This document shows positions 14,525-22,842 of a DNA stretch of 33,094 bases, one piece after another. Each line of letters opens with the position of its first letter. The first letter of the stretch is position 1. Location of the stretch: assembly GCA_910577445.1 (NCBI GenBank), contig CAJTMZ010000012.1:6200-39293 (forward strand), given 5' to 3'. The notes under the pieces are model-generated. The model ran no database searches and had not been told where the DNA came from. It saw only the letters and a list, made by a program, of their open reading frames with translations. The DNA comes from an uncultured Lachnospiraceae bacterium (GTDB taxonomy: Bacteria > Bacillota > Clostridia > Lachnospirales > Lachnospiraceae). The position numbers and the translations under genes are program-made.

Positions 14525-16168
14525 CTACGACAGCTCATAAAAAGTCCATAACCCTTTTCTCGCCACAATCCGGCAGGATTCCAGGCTGGGCGCGTTCTCT
14601 AACAGGCGGTAAACGCACTCCTTTTGTCCTTCATAATCCGCCACGTAAACCAGAAGCCGCCTGCTCTCTGTAATCTCCTTCTCCGCAATCGGCTCCGGAT
14701 TTCCCTGGCTTGCCAGATAGACCTTTTTATATTTCATAAGTTCGTCGGAAAGCCGCCAGATATTGTCCGGGGATGCTTCGTTATAAAACACCACCACCGG
14801 CACGTTACTGTTTTCCTCCACAAACTCCATGACCTCCTTTTCCTCCTCATACAGGAAAAAGACCTTACCATCCTTCAGGGCAAGTCCGTCTATCAGAAGA
14901 ATAACCGCCAGAAAGATGCCTGCCATAAGCCAACTCTGCTTTCCGCCCTTCTCCCCCGGGCTTCCTGATTTGAAAAAAGAAAATTTTTCCCCAAAGCCGC
15001 TCAGCAATGTCCACATCCCGTAGAGAATAAGAAAAATAAAAATACCGTAAACCGGAAGCTGGTACCGGTTGGAGGTTTCCCCCAAAAGCAGCGCCGTCTT
15101 GGAAACTGTAAAAAAGTATCCGGCCCCTGCAAAAAGAAGCATTCCTATGCCGGCATTTTCGCCGGAAAAAGACGCCGACGCCTGCCCCCGTTTTTTCAGA
15201 TACCCTGTCGTCACCAGAAGCACGCACAAAACCAATAGCCAGACGCTTAAGGTTCCGTTCATCATATAATCGTCAAAAAGTCCGTAAAAAAACCGTAGCC
15301 GTTCAAGGGTATTGGAGGCGTCCCCAAACTCGCTGACCGCTTCCGTCCCCCGGTATCCCCTGAAAATATGGGACATGCTTGCCGGATAATACAGCACTGC
15401 GCCGCCAAACCCCAGCCCGCAAGCCGCGCCGTACATAAAAATTTCCTTTATCTTTTTATTCTTTAACAGGAAAAAGCAAAACCCGGCTCCCAGGAAAAAA
15501 TGGAAAATAATATAATAATACTGGGTTAAAAATCCAAGAAACACCGTAAGGCACACCGGCAGCAAAAAGGAAAGCACCCGGAAGTCCCGCTTCTTTACCG
15601 CCCGAAGGTGCAAATCCATACACAGGAGAATAAAAACCGTAAGCCACTGGTACATGCGGATAAACATCACGCCGGAAATCACCGCGCTCCCAAAGCCCCA
15701 TGCAAGGCAGGTGAAAAAGGAGAGCCGCATTGCCCGCTTTGTTCCGCCGCCCGCCGCCGTGTATGCGCCGTAAGCAAGCAGCACATAAGACAGCGCGTAG
15801 GCGAGCAGGTTTACCCCGATGCCCGTCCACTTGCTGAACACTCCCGGCCTTAAGGAAGCCGCCGTATGGAAAATATAATAGTAAAAAGGCGGATGCACAT
15901 CCCATGACTGCATCTGCTTTACGATATTGTACCGGAATCTTTCCCCGGGAAGCGCCACAAACTCCTCTGCCAGCTCTTTGCAGTCCATCCACTGTCTGTC
16001 GTTCACGAAAAGCCCTGCCGTCTTGTTGGAGGAATAATAGGTATAAAGCTCGTCCTCGTGAAAGCCCGCTTTCCTGTTTCCGTAAAAGACAAGCACTGAC
16101 AACTGTAAAACAAGCAGCGCCGCCATCGCCAGAAAAAATATTGTTTTCTTTTCCGAAACCACTTTCAT
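14525..16168 (-). CDS. GT-C-fold membrane glycosyltransferase (GT39/GT83-like)
   Basis: A polytopic membrane protein of 547 residues with a GT-C architecture. After the first membrane helix (residues about 8-29) the extracellular loop carries HEDELYTYY with the acidic pair D39/E40, typical of the metal- and donor-binding aspartate of polyprenyl-phosphate-sugar transferases, followed by WDVHPPFYYY. About ten further hydrophobic segments follow, then a soluble C-terminal domain from about residue 430. It would transfer sugar from a lipid-linked donor at the outer membrane face to an unknown acceptor. Its ATG overlaps the stop of the GT2 gene by 4 bp, so the two are translationally coupled. Assignment to GT39 versus a related GT-C family is by motif only. 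Confidence 0.72.
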   Translation of the reverse strand: MKVVSEKKTIFFLAMAALLVLQLSVLVFYGNRKAGFHEDELYTYYSSNKTAGLFVNDRQWMDCKELAEEFVALPGERFRYNIVKQMQSWDVHPPFYYYIFHTAASLRPGVFSKWTGIGVNLLAYALSYVLLAYGAYTAAGGGTKRAMRLSFFTCLAWGFGSAVISGVMFIRMYQWLTVFILLCMDLHLRAVKKRDFRVLSFLLPVCLTVFLGFLTQYYYIIFHFFLGAGFCFFLLKNKKIKEIFMYGAACGLGFGGAVLYYPASMSHIFRGYRGTEAVSEFGDASNTLERLRFFYGLFDDYMMNGTLSVWLLVLCVLLVTTGYLKKRGQASASFSGENAGIGMLLFAGAGYFFTVSKTALLLGETSNRYQLPVYGIFIFLILYGMWTLLSGFGEKFSFFKSGSPGEKGGKQSWLMAGIFLAVILLIDGLALKDGKVFFLYEEEKEVMEFVEENSNVPVVVFYNEASPDNIWRLSDELMKYKKVYLASQGNPEPIAEKEITESRRLLVYVADYEGQKECVYRLLENAPSLESCRIVARKGLWTFYELS

Positions 16169-17169
16169 ACCCGTCGTCCCCTTAATAATTGATGCACCCT
16201 CCTCACAAAACGGGGCGCCGTCCCAAGAAGCAGTATATATACCTTGTTTTTGCCTGTCAGATACGGAGAATGCAGCGCCGCCTGCCTGTGATGCTTCAGA
16301 TATTTTTTCACCTCAATGTAAAACCCGTTTTCCCTGTTCATCTGTGAGATGGGGATATGGAGCATATAATCCAGACGCTGAAACAGGCCGAAGCGTAAGG
16401 CTTCCGGCAAGAGCGAGGGATATTCCTTTTTCACAATACTGTAAACCCTGTCCGCGTTTACCACAATATCCGTGAAAACCTGCGGAAACTCCTCCTTATC
16501 GCGGGTTCTTGTGCTGCTTCCGTAGCGGTAAAAGACATGGTAATCCTGCTCCGGCAATACGGCAATCGACGTAACCCCGGCAAGCATCTGCACCAGAAGA
16601 TAAAAATCCTCGTTCAGCTCCCCTTCCGGAAACCTCTTTTCCTCTATCAAAGACCTGTGAAGCAGTTTGGTGCAAAAAGAGCAGTCTCCCCTGTGAAGCA
16701 AAAGCTCCCGCATAAAATCCCTGGCCGGCATAAGCGTAAAGCTTTCCGGCGGCTGACACACGTCCGGCATTCTGTTTCCCTGCTCGTCGATTTCGTCTCT
16801 GGAGGTCTGCACCATGCGGATACCGTTTGAAACGGCGGCGGAAAGAAGCCGCTCGTACATTCCCGGCTCTATGTAGTCGTCGCCGTCCACAAAACCGATA
16901 TAATCCCCCAAAGCCTTTGAAATTCCCAGGTTCCTTGCCGAGGAAGCGCCTCCGTTTTCCTTGTGAAAAACCCGAATCCGCTTATCCTCCATGGCCATTT
17001 TTTCCGCAAGCGCGCCGCTTTTATCCGTGGAGCCGTCGTCCACAAGAATGATTTCCAGATTCGGATAGGTCTGGTTTCTTATGGAATCCACACATTTTTG
17101 AAGATAATCCACCACGTTATAAACCGGTACAATCACACTGATTAAAATTGGTCTTTCTTTTCCTGACAC
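16165..17169 (-). CDS. GT2-family glycosyltransferase
   Basis: A cytoplasmic GT-A fold glycosyltransferase of 334 residues. The nucleotide-sugar binding segment ISVIVPVYNV is near residues 10-19, VDDGST at 43-48 and the DXD-type motif VDGDD at 94-98, where the metal is bound. The remainder is a variable acceptor domain with a basic C-terminus (RRVHQLLRGRRV) that may associate with the membrane. The start is a GTG with GAGGG 4 bases before it. It is flanked by a GT4 gene upstream and the GT-C gene downstream, which suggests stepwise assembly of a surface glycan. Donor and acceptor are not predictable. Confidence 0.85.
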   Translation of the reverse strand: MSGKERPILISVIVPVYNVVDYLQKCVDSIRNQTYPNLEIILVDDGSTDKSGALAEKMAMEDKRIRVFHKENGGASSARNLGISKALGDYIGFVDGDDYIEPGMYERLLSAAVSNGIRMVQTSRDEIDEQGNRMPDVCQPPESFTLMPARDFMRELLLHRGDCSFCTKLLHRSLIEEKRFPEGELNEDFYLLVQMLAGVTSIAVLPEQDYHVFYRYGSSTRTRDKEEFPQVFTDIVVNADRVYSIVKKEYPSLLPEALRFGLFQRLDYMLHIPISQMNRENGFYIEVKKYLKHHRQAALHSPYLTGKNKVYILLLGTAPRFVRRVHQLLRGRRV

Positions 17170-17219
17170 TTTCCCTCACTGCCTTTCGCTGGTTTCTTCC
17201 GGTATCTTTACGGCCCTTT

Positions 17220-18422
17220 TTAAATTGCGCCCTTCATCATACGCTCATACATCCCCCCCGGCGAAATTACCGGTGCGGCGCTTAAAGGGCCATCCTTTGG
17301 CGGCACATACTTTCCGTTTTTCGTCTCCTCTATCATCCGCAAAAGCTCCGCCGCCCCGTGTTCCGCGTTCCACAGCCCTGTGATGGTTTTGTATGCCTCT
17401 TCGCCCATACGCCGTCTTTTTTCCGGGTTATCCAAAAGGAACCGCACTGCCTCTTCCATTTTTTCATAATTGTTGCCGGGATAGGCAAGCCCGTTTTTTC
17501 CCTGAGAAATCAGATACGGAACCGCTCCCGCCTGCACGTTCGCCACCTCACAACAACCGCTGTTCATGGCCTCGTTTACCACAGCCCCCCAGCCCTCCAG
17601 ATGATTGCTGGTAAAAATGTGGATGTGGCACTTTTCCATCACGGCCCGTACCGCGTCCGGCGCCATAAAACCGTAAAAAGTTACCGCATTCTCCACGCCG
17701 TAGTCCCCGGCAAGGGCTTTCAGTTCATCCTCCATTTCCCCGCTGCCCGCCATATGGATGTGATACTTTCCCCTGTAATCCTCTTTCAGATTCTTTGCAA
17801 GACGCAGCATATACTCCGGGTGCTTTAAAGGGATAAACCGGCCCGCCCAGACAATGTCCGTCCGCTCCGCCGCTTTGCCCGCTTCCTCCCCTTTCATTGC
17901 CGCCAGCTCCTGCTCCTTATAATATCTGGTTTCGGGAAAATAGCCCCACCGGAACATTTTTCCCGGATAGGCCCGAATCAAATGAAAATCGGAGGGCACA
18001 TAGGCCCCCGCGCAGAGAAGATAGGCCGGAGCTTTCCTGTATCTGGTATGCTCCTTAAATTTATGGACCAGCCCTTTTGGGGAAACCGCTTTCCACTGTC
18101 CCTCCCGGTAAAGCCTTTCACTGACTCTTATGGTCAATTTCCCCTCATTTAACCTCTCCTGAACCAAATCCTCCCGGCCGCTCCATCCGGCAAGAAGCAC
18201 GTTGCTTTCCCTAATCAGCTTACGGCACTTCTCTTCCTCCTCATAAAGGAGGCTGACATAGGGAAGGCTTTCGCCCGCACTGCTCCAGCCCATGGAAAGC
18301 CGCTCCGCCTCCATAGGCTCAGTCTGGATAAAATGGAAATCCTCGCCCAAAAGCCTGTGGCAGGCGTTTGAAAACGGAATCTGGTGGTGGTTGATATAGT
18401 TGGATATGAATGTGACTGTCAT
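17220..18422 (-). CDS. GT4-family glycosyltransferase
   Basis: A GT-B fold glycosyltransferase of 400 residues. The C-terminal Rossmann domain contains DIVWAGRFIPLKHPEYML and the family's EX7E motif in EGWGAVVNEAM (E276 and E284), which binds the donor nucleotide sugar. The N-terminus (MTVTFISNYINHHQIPFSNA) is typical of GT4 enzymes from Lachnospiraceae glycan clusters. It is the first gene of the three-gene glycosyltransferase cluster, 50 bases before the GT2 gene, and has an extended -10 promoter upstream. Specificity is unknown. Confidence 0.82.
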   Translation of the reverse strand: MTVTFISNYINHHQIPFSNACHRLLGEDFHFIQTEPMEAERLSMGWSSAGESLPYVSLLYEEEEKCRKLIRESNVLLAGWSGREDLVQERLNEGKLTIRVSERLYREGQWKAVSPKGLVHKFKEHTRYRKAPAYLLCAGAYVPSDFHLIRAYPGKMFRWGYFPETRYYKEQELAAMKGEEAGKAAERTDIVWAGRFIPLKHPEYMLRLAKNLKEDYRGKYHIHMAGSGEMEDELKALAGDYGVENAVTFYGFMAPDAVRAVMEKCHIHIFTSNHLEGWGAVVNEAMNSGCCEVANVQAGAVPYLISQGKNGLAYPGNNYEKMEEAVRFLLDNPEKRRRMGEEAYKTITGLWNAEHGAAELLRMIEETKNGKYVPPKDGPLSAAPVISPGGMYERMMKGAI

Positions 18423-18473
18423 CTTGGTTTCCTTTATTTTAAACTGCCATACAGCGCTTATTTCACTGCGTAG

Positions 18474-18482
18474 ATTATATCA
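18474..18482 (-). promoter_or_regulatory. Extended -10 promoter of the glycosyltransferase cluster
   Basis: The minus strand carries TGATATAAT, a TG-n-TATAAT extended -10 element, 52 bases before the GT4 start codon. No convincing -35 is seen 17 bases upstream, which extended -10 promoters tolerate. The rest of the gap 18423-18585 shows nothing further of note. Confidence 0.5.
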
Positions 18483-18585
18483 CATGTCACCCGGCCAGTA
18501 TACCTGTTTCTGCATAACAGGGTTGTGATGGAAAACAAAGAAGAAGGAAGTAACAGCGATTGTCCCCTCCGCAAAGACGTTGTTT

Positions 18586-19086
18586 TTAAACAATACGCCC
18601 CGCTATCGTTTCCGCCGCTTCCTTAACGCTTATGTTGCTGACATCAATTTTAACGCTGTCTGTTTCCTCATATAACGACAGTCTGCCACAGCTTCTCTCA
18701 AGTATATCGGCCGTCCTGATTCCCCTCAAAATATCAACATTCAGGCGCTCTCGCAGGGCTTCTTCCGACGCCGTCAGAGTAAACAGATAATAGCGAACCT
18801 CTTTTAAATTTATTTTTTCCAAAATGCTGTCTATTATCGCCTGTCTGTCCATCACCCAGCAGAAAATAATATTCTGAAACTCCGTGCATCCCAGAAAGCT
18901 GTTCAGCATGTAACATATATTGCCCGTAACCATCTTCTTTGTTTCGTCCGTCACGATAAACGGCTCCATATTCCAACACCAGTCCCCGTCCAGAAATACC
19001 GACGGCACTAAAATTTTCTGAAGCTCCCTGCTGGTCGCCGTCTTGCCGACTCCCATTGTTCCGTTAATAAAAATCAGATTTTTCAT
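18586..19086 (-). CDS. P-loop nucleotide kinase-like protein
   Basis: A 166-residue P-loop protein with an intact Walker A motif GTMGVGKT (residues 9-16) at the very N-terminus and IFLNG-type strand before it, as in small-molecule kinases of the AAA_18/shikimate kinase-like group. FLDGDWCWN near residue 30-38 and the RERLNVD and R.ADILERS arginines in the lid-like region (about 118-140) also fit a kinase. The phosphoryl acceptor is unknown. The frame extends to 19122, but GGGAGGG directly before the ATG at 19084-19086 decides the start. It is transcribed divergently from the AAA_14 ATPase gene. Confidence 0.7.
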   Translation of the reverse strand: MKNLIFINGTMGVGKTATSRELQKILVPSVFLDGDWCWNMEPFIVTDETKKMVTGNICYMLNSFLGCTEFQNIIFCWVMDRQAIIDSILEKINLKEVRYYLFTLTASEEALRERLNVDILRGIRTADILERSCGRLSLYEETDSVKIDVSNISVKEAAETIAGRIV

Positions 19087-19218
19087 AGCCCTCCCTGTCA
19101 AAAAAATCACACCCTCCCGCAAACAAAAGTGCAGAGTCCATAATCATACCGAATTTCCTTCTCACCTGATATATATTTCACCTGCCATCTGTACTGCGGC
19201 TTTTCCTGCTACGATATC

Positions 19219-19247
19219 AGTATAACAAACGATGCATGAGGTGTAAA
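19219..19247 (-). promoter_or_regulatory. Promoter of the kinase-like gene
   Basis: TTTACA (19242-19247) and TATACT (19219-19224) are separated by 17 bases on the minus strand. The inverted repeat at 19229-19258 covers most of the spacer and the -35, so a protein bound there would block this promoter. Confidence 0.55.
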
Positions 19248-19258
19248 ACATGCATCGT
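19229..19258. promoter_or_regulatory. Inverted repeat between divergent promoters, putative operator
   Basis: A perfect 10-bp inverted repeat: ACGATGCATG (19229-19238) and CATGCATCGT (19249-19258) around a 10-base AT-rich centre. Centre-to-centre spacing of the arms is 20 bp, two helical turns, as expected for a dimeric regulator. It overlaps the kinase promoter and lies 24 bp upstream of the -35 of the AAA_14 gene. Confidence 0.6.
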
Positions 19259-19282
19259 ACATCAGAAATTTCATAAAAGCCC

Positions 19283-19311
19283 TTGTTAAAAAAAGCAATC
19301 TTTCATATAAT
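19283..19311 (+). promoter_or_regulatory. Promoter of the AAA_14 ATPase gene
   Basis: TTGTTA (19283-19288) and a perfect TATAAT (19306-19311) are 17 bases apart, followed by a short leader and AAGGAG at 19343-19348. Confidence 0.7.
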
Positions 19312-19354
19312 ACAAATAAGGAATATAATTCCCGTTTATTATAAGGAGATGCCT

Positions 19355-20569
19355 ATGTATATTCAGCGCACAATGGAAAATAAACTGAAATATTTATCCG
19401 CACACTTCCCCGTCGTCATGGTCTGCGGCGCCCGCCAGGTGGGAAAGACAACGCTGCTTCATCAGATAAAATCCGAAAACGAGCAGCTTCAATATGTCAC
19501 CCTTGATTATCCAAGACTGCGGATGCTCGCCCGGGAAGACCCGGAATTATTTCTGCAGCAATATCAGCCGCCTCTTATCATCGATGAAATACAATATGTC
19601 CCGGAACTGCTTCCTTATATTAAAATCAGAGCAGACCAAACGCGCCGCAATGGAATGTATTTTCTTACCGGCTCCCAAATGTTTCATATGATGAAGAATG
19701 TAAGCGAATCTCTTGCCGGACGCGTCGGTATTCTGTCCATGTATTCCCTGTCAAGGGCTGAAATTGAAGGAAAGCAGTCGTCCCCTTTCCTGCCGGATAA
19801 AATCGGACCGTCTCAGTCAGACGACACCATCACGGGTATTTTTGAAAAAATATTTCGGGGCGGAATGCCGCAGATGATAGCCGATAAAGACTTGCTGGCA
19901 GAGGATTATTTCGGCGCTTATATGCAGACTTATTTAGAACGGGATATCCGCGATTTCATAACCATTAAAGATGAAAGCAAGTTCCTGAAGTTTATCTCCT
20001 GCGCAGCGGCAAGAACCAGTCAGGAGGTAAATCTTGCAGACATTGCAAAAGACGTTGAAATTGACCGCAAAACGGCGAATGGGTGGTTATCGCTCCTGGT
20101 ATCCTCCGGACTTGTCTACCTGTTACACCCCTATTTTGGAAATACCATAAAGCGGATTGTAAAACGTCCCAAACTGTATTTTATGGACACCGGCCTCGCC
20201 TGTTATCTTACCTTCTGGAACAATCCAAGGGCGTTGGAATTATCCGCCATGTCCGGCGCAATGTTTGAAAATTATGTAGTGTCGGAAATCATAAAAGGCT
20301 ATGTGAATCAGGGATTTGACGTAAGGAGCCGGCTTTGCTATTACAGGGACAATAACGGACTGGAAATCGATTTAATGATACTTGAAAACGGCAGATTATA
20401 CCCCATTGAAATCAAAAAAAGTGCCGACCCCGGCAAAAACGCTTTAAAAAATTTCAGTATTTTAAACAGTCTTCCTGAAGAAACGGGCGAAGGCGCGGTC
20501 ATTTGTATGACGCCTGTGGTAATGCCGCTGGATAAAAAGAATCGCCTTGTCCCTGTTTCCTGTATTTGA
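19355..20569 (+). CDS. AAA_14 ATPase with DUF4143 domain
   Basis: A 404-residue protein of the widespread AAA_14/DUF4143 family. Walker A is GARQVGKT (25-32), Walker B LIIDEIQ (74-80, D77 and E78) and a sensor-like LTGSQ is at 104-108. A winged-helix-like segment follows around 225-265 (VNLADIAKDVEIDRKTANGWLSLL). The C-terminal DUF4143 part carries EIDLMI (E337, D339) and IEIKK (E352, K354), resembling a PD-(D/E)XK nuclease core. The family is abundant in gut anaerobes, but its cellular role is not firmly established. AAGGAG 6 bases before the ATG at 19355 fixes the start; the frame continues upstream without a better site. Confidence 0.85.
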   Translation: MYIQRTMENKLKYLSAHFPVVMVCGARQVGKTTLLHQIKSENEQLQYVTLDYPRLRMLAREDPELFLQQYQPPLIIDEIQYVPELLPYIKIRADQTRRNGMYFLTGSQMFHMMKNVSESLAGRVGILSMYSLSRAEIEGKQSSPFLPDKIGPSQSDDTITGIFEKIFRGGMPQMIADKDLLAEDYFGAYMQTYLERDIRDFITIKDESKFLKFISCAAARTSQEVNLADIAKDVEIDRKTANGWLSLLVSSGLVYLLHPYFGNTIKRIVKRPKLYFMDTGLACYLTFWNNPRALELSAMSGAMFENYVVSEIIKGYVNQGFDVRSRLCYYRDNNGLEIDLMILENGRLYPIEIKKSADPGKNALKNFSILNSLPEETGEGAVICMTPVVMPLDKKNRLVPVSCI

Positions 20570-20734
20570 CCCCTGCCAATATGTCTATGCCGGAACCGGT
20601 TTTGCGCAGCCGCCTGACTCGCTGCTCGCAGAAAGAAAAATCATGCCGGAAAACAGTCCTGTGACGCGACTGATTTCCGACATGATAATTTCCCGGAATC
20701 TTTTCAGAAATCCTCCGGCATTGTCATTTTCCGT

Positions 20735-22747
20735 CTAATTTTCCTCTACTATCTTAACCCCCCAGGGCTCCAGCTCCATCGTCTCCCCGGAATTTACCGC
20801 TTTTTCCGAAAAAATCTCCATGCCGTCCTTCCCGCCATGCACCGCCTGCTGCCCATCGCCGGAATAATTCAGATAATAGGTAACATTCTTTCCGAAATCG
20901 TTCACTCCCCGCTTGACAATCACCGGGAATTTCTCTTTTTGGTTTTCATTCCATACACCCGCCCCCTTCAGGGTATCTGCCAGAATTTCCGAAAGCATAT
21001 CGTCGGAGGTCCAGCATCCCAAATAGGTTGCGCAGCCTTTCCCATAATGATTTCTCGTAACCGCCGCGTACCTTTTCCAGTTCGGATGGTCGTAAGAAGC
21101 AAGCACTCTGGCTGTGTCGGGATTCAAAAGCTCCATAAAAATCTTTACTTCCTTATCCGGGCATTCAAATCTGTCGGAGGAGAGTTTCACATTGCGGGGC
21201 GCCGTAAAGTGACTGTAGGAAATACCAAGGCATTTATCTATGCCGTGCGGCTGGCAGTCCGCATAAACCTTCACATTTTCATTGGCAAAGGCCGACTTGA
21301 AGGTCACGAACACATGGCCGCCATTTGCCACATAAGCGTCGATGCGGGCAAGCAGCTCCTCGGAAGCCGCATATAATGCCGGAATAATCAGCAAATCGTA
21401 CTCCTCCAGCTCCTCCGATTCCGGCCACAGGAAATCGCATTCCACATTCAGCTTATAAAGCTCGTCGTACACGAAGCGCACCGCGTCATTGTAGCCGATT
21501 CTCCCGCCCTGAGGCGTTCCGCCGACAGGGAACCATTCCAGAGCCGTAAGCGCTTCATTGCTCAAAAGAAAAGCTGTTTTATTTTTCTTTTTCAGGTTCA
21601 CCAGATGACTGCCAATCCTGGCAAGCTCGTTTCCAATCACACTGGCCGCCCGGTAGGTGTCGTTTTCCTTAAAGTCATGGCTCAGTAGCCCTTTCCAGTA
21701 GGTTTCAAAGGAATTGTGGATGGAATGCCAGTGCCAGTATTCCACCATATTGGCCCCGGAAGCAAGGTGGCTGTAAGCCTGCAGGCGGAGCTGTCCGTCG
21801 TAGGGCAGCCAATGGGAAAATCCCTGCGCCTCCGTCTCCAGCACAAAATAATTGTCCCTCTTTAAAGAGCGGGCGTCGTCTCCTCCAAAGGCAATTTCCG
21901 CGCCGGTCAAATCGTCCTGACTTGGATGATAAATATCAATCCCCGCCGTCGTGAGGGCTTTGGCCGCCTGATAATGGTCAATCCCCGGCTGAACCCCGAA
22001 AGAATACATCCGCCAGTCCAGGTCAAAATTGTGAGTGATAAACTGGTCAGGTCTTGCATATTCCCGGACGATTTCCGCCTGCCATGCCAGATAATCCGCC
22101 GCAAGCTTCCGCTGGAACCTCTCAAATTCCGCGCCAAGGCTCCCGTTGATGGTTCCCCTAACGTCAGGGAAATCCTCCCACCCATTGATACGGTTGCTCC
22201 AGTAATCAAGTCCAAAATCTTTGTTGAGCGCTTCCAAATCATCATGGAATTTCTGCCGAAGGTATTTCACAAACTGCTGCTGAACATTTTTGCCCGCCGT
22301 ATTGTAATGCTTTGTCTCATTGTCCACCTGAAAACCAATGACGCATTTTCTGTGGGCGGAAACCTCCATCAGCTTCCTGATAATCCGTTCCCCATAATAA
22401 CGGTAAGCCGGATGGGTGATATCCATAATCTGTCTTCTGCCGTAAATTTCCCGTCCCTTTTTCGTCTCCGCAAGAATGTCCGGATAAGCCTTCTCCAGCC
22501 ATGCGGGAATGGCATAGGTTGGCGTCCCGATTACCACGCAAATCCCCGCCTCCTCCATGGCACCCAGTACCCGCTCCACATGGCTGAAATCAAAAACCCC
22601 CTCCTGAGGCTCGTAGGTGCTCCACGTGGATTCCGCAATCCTGACCAGATTGATGCCCGCCTTTTTCATCATCTCAATGTCCTTATGAAGGCGGTCATAA
22701 GGCATATACTCATCGTAGTAGGCAACGCCGTATAATATTTGATTCAT
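20735..22747 (-). CDS. GH42 beta-galactosidase
   Basis: A cytoplasmic GH42 enzyme of 670 residues, predicted to remove beta-galactosyl (possibly alpha-L-arabinopyranosyl) units from imported oligosaccharides. The (beta/alpha)8 domain begins with YGVAYYDEYMP and RIAESTWSTYEPQEGVFDF; the acid/base is E144 in QVDNE and the nucleophile is most likely E304 in FVLETEAQ. Trimerisation (residues about 380-590) and C-terminal beta domains follow as in the family. GGAGG 8 bases before the ATG at 22745-22747 is better than the upstream ATG at 22762. It is the last operon gene, 95 bases after GH51. The pairing points to galactan/arabinogalactan fragments rather than lactose. Confidence 0.9.
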   Translation of the reverse strand: MNQILYGVAYYDEYMPYDRLHKDIEMMKKAGINLVRIAESTWSTYEPQEGVFDFSHVERVLGAMEEAGICVVIGTPTYAIPAWLEKAYPDILAETKKGREIYGRRQIMDITHPAYRYYGERIIRKLMEVSAHRKCVIGFQVDNETKHYNTAGKNVQQQFVKYLRQKFHDDLEALNKDFGLDYWSNRINGWEDFPDVRGTINGSLGAEFERFQRKLAADYLAWQAEIVREYARPDQFITHNFDLDWRMYSFGVQPGIDHYQAAKALTTAGIDIYHPSQDDLTGAEIAFGGDDARSLKRDNYFVLETEAQGFSHWLPYDGQLRLQAYSHLASGANMVEYWHWHSIHNSFETYWKGLLSHDFKENDTYRAASVIGNELARIGSHLVNLKKKNKTAFLLSNEALTALEWFPVGGTPQGGRIGYNDAVRFVYDELYKLNVECDFLWPESEELEEYDLLIIPALYAASEELLARIDAYVANGGHVFVTFKSAFANENVKVYADCQPHGIDKCLGISYSHFTAPRNVKLSSDRFECPDKEVKIFMELLNPDTARVLASYDHPNWKRYAAVTRNHYGKGCATYLGCWTSDDMLSEILADTLKGAGVWNENQKEKFPVIVKRGVNDFGKNVTYYLNYSGDGQQAVHGGKDGMEIFSEKAVNSGETMELEPWGVKIVEEN

Positions 22748-22842
22748 CTGGTTTCCCTCCATTTCTCAAAGTTTTTCGGTTCGTCTCCTGATTTTTCTGT
22801 CCGAAACATACAACTGGACTCCATAACCAAAACAGCTTTTTC

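Noticed and set aside
20570..20734. Terminator or small gene between the AAA_14 and GH42 genes
   Set aside because: Only a 5-bp stem without U-run is visible, and the 63-codon plus-strand frame has no ribosome binding site.
21926..22735. 269-codon open frame on the plus strand
   Set aside because: Antisense shadow of the GH42 gene; the GH42 frame has intact catalytic motifs and a strong ribosome binding site.
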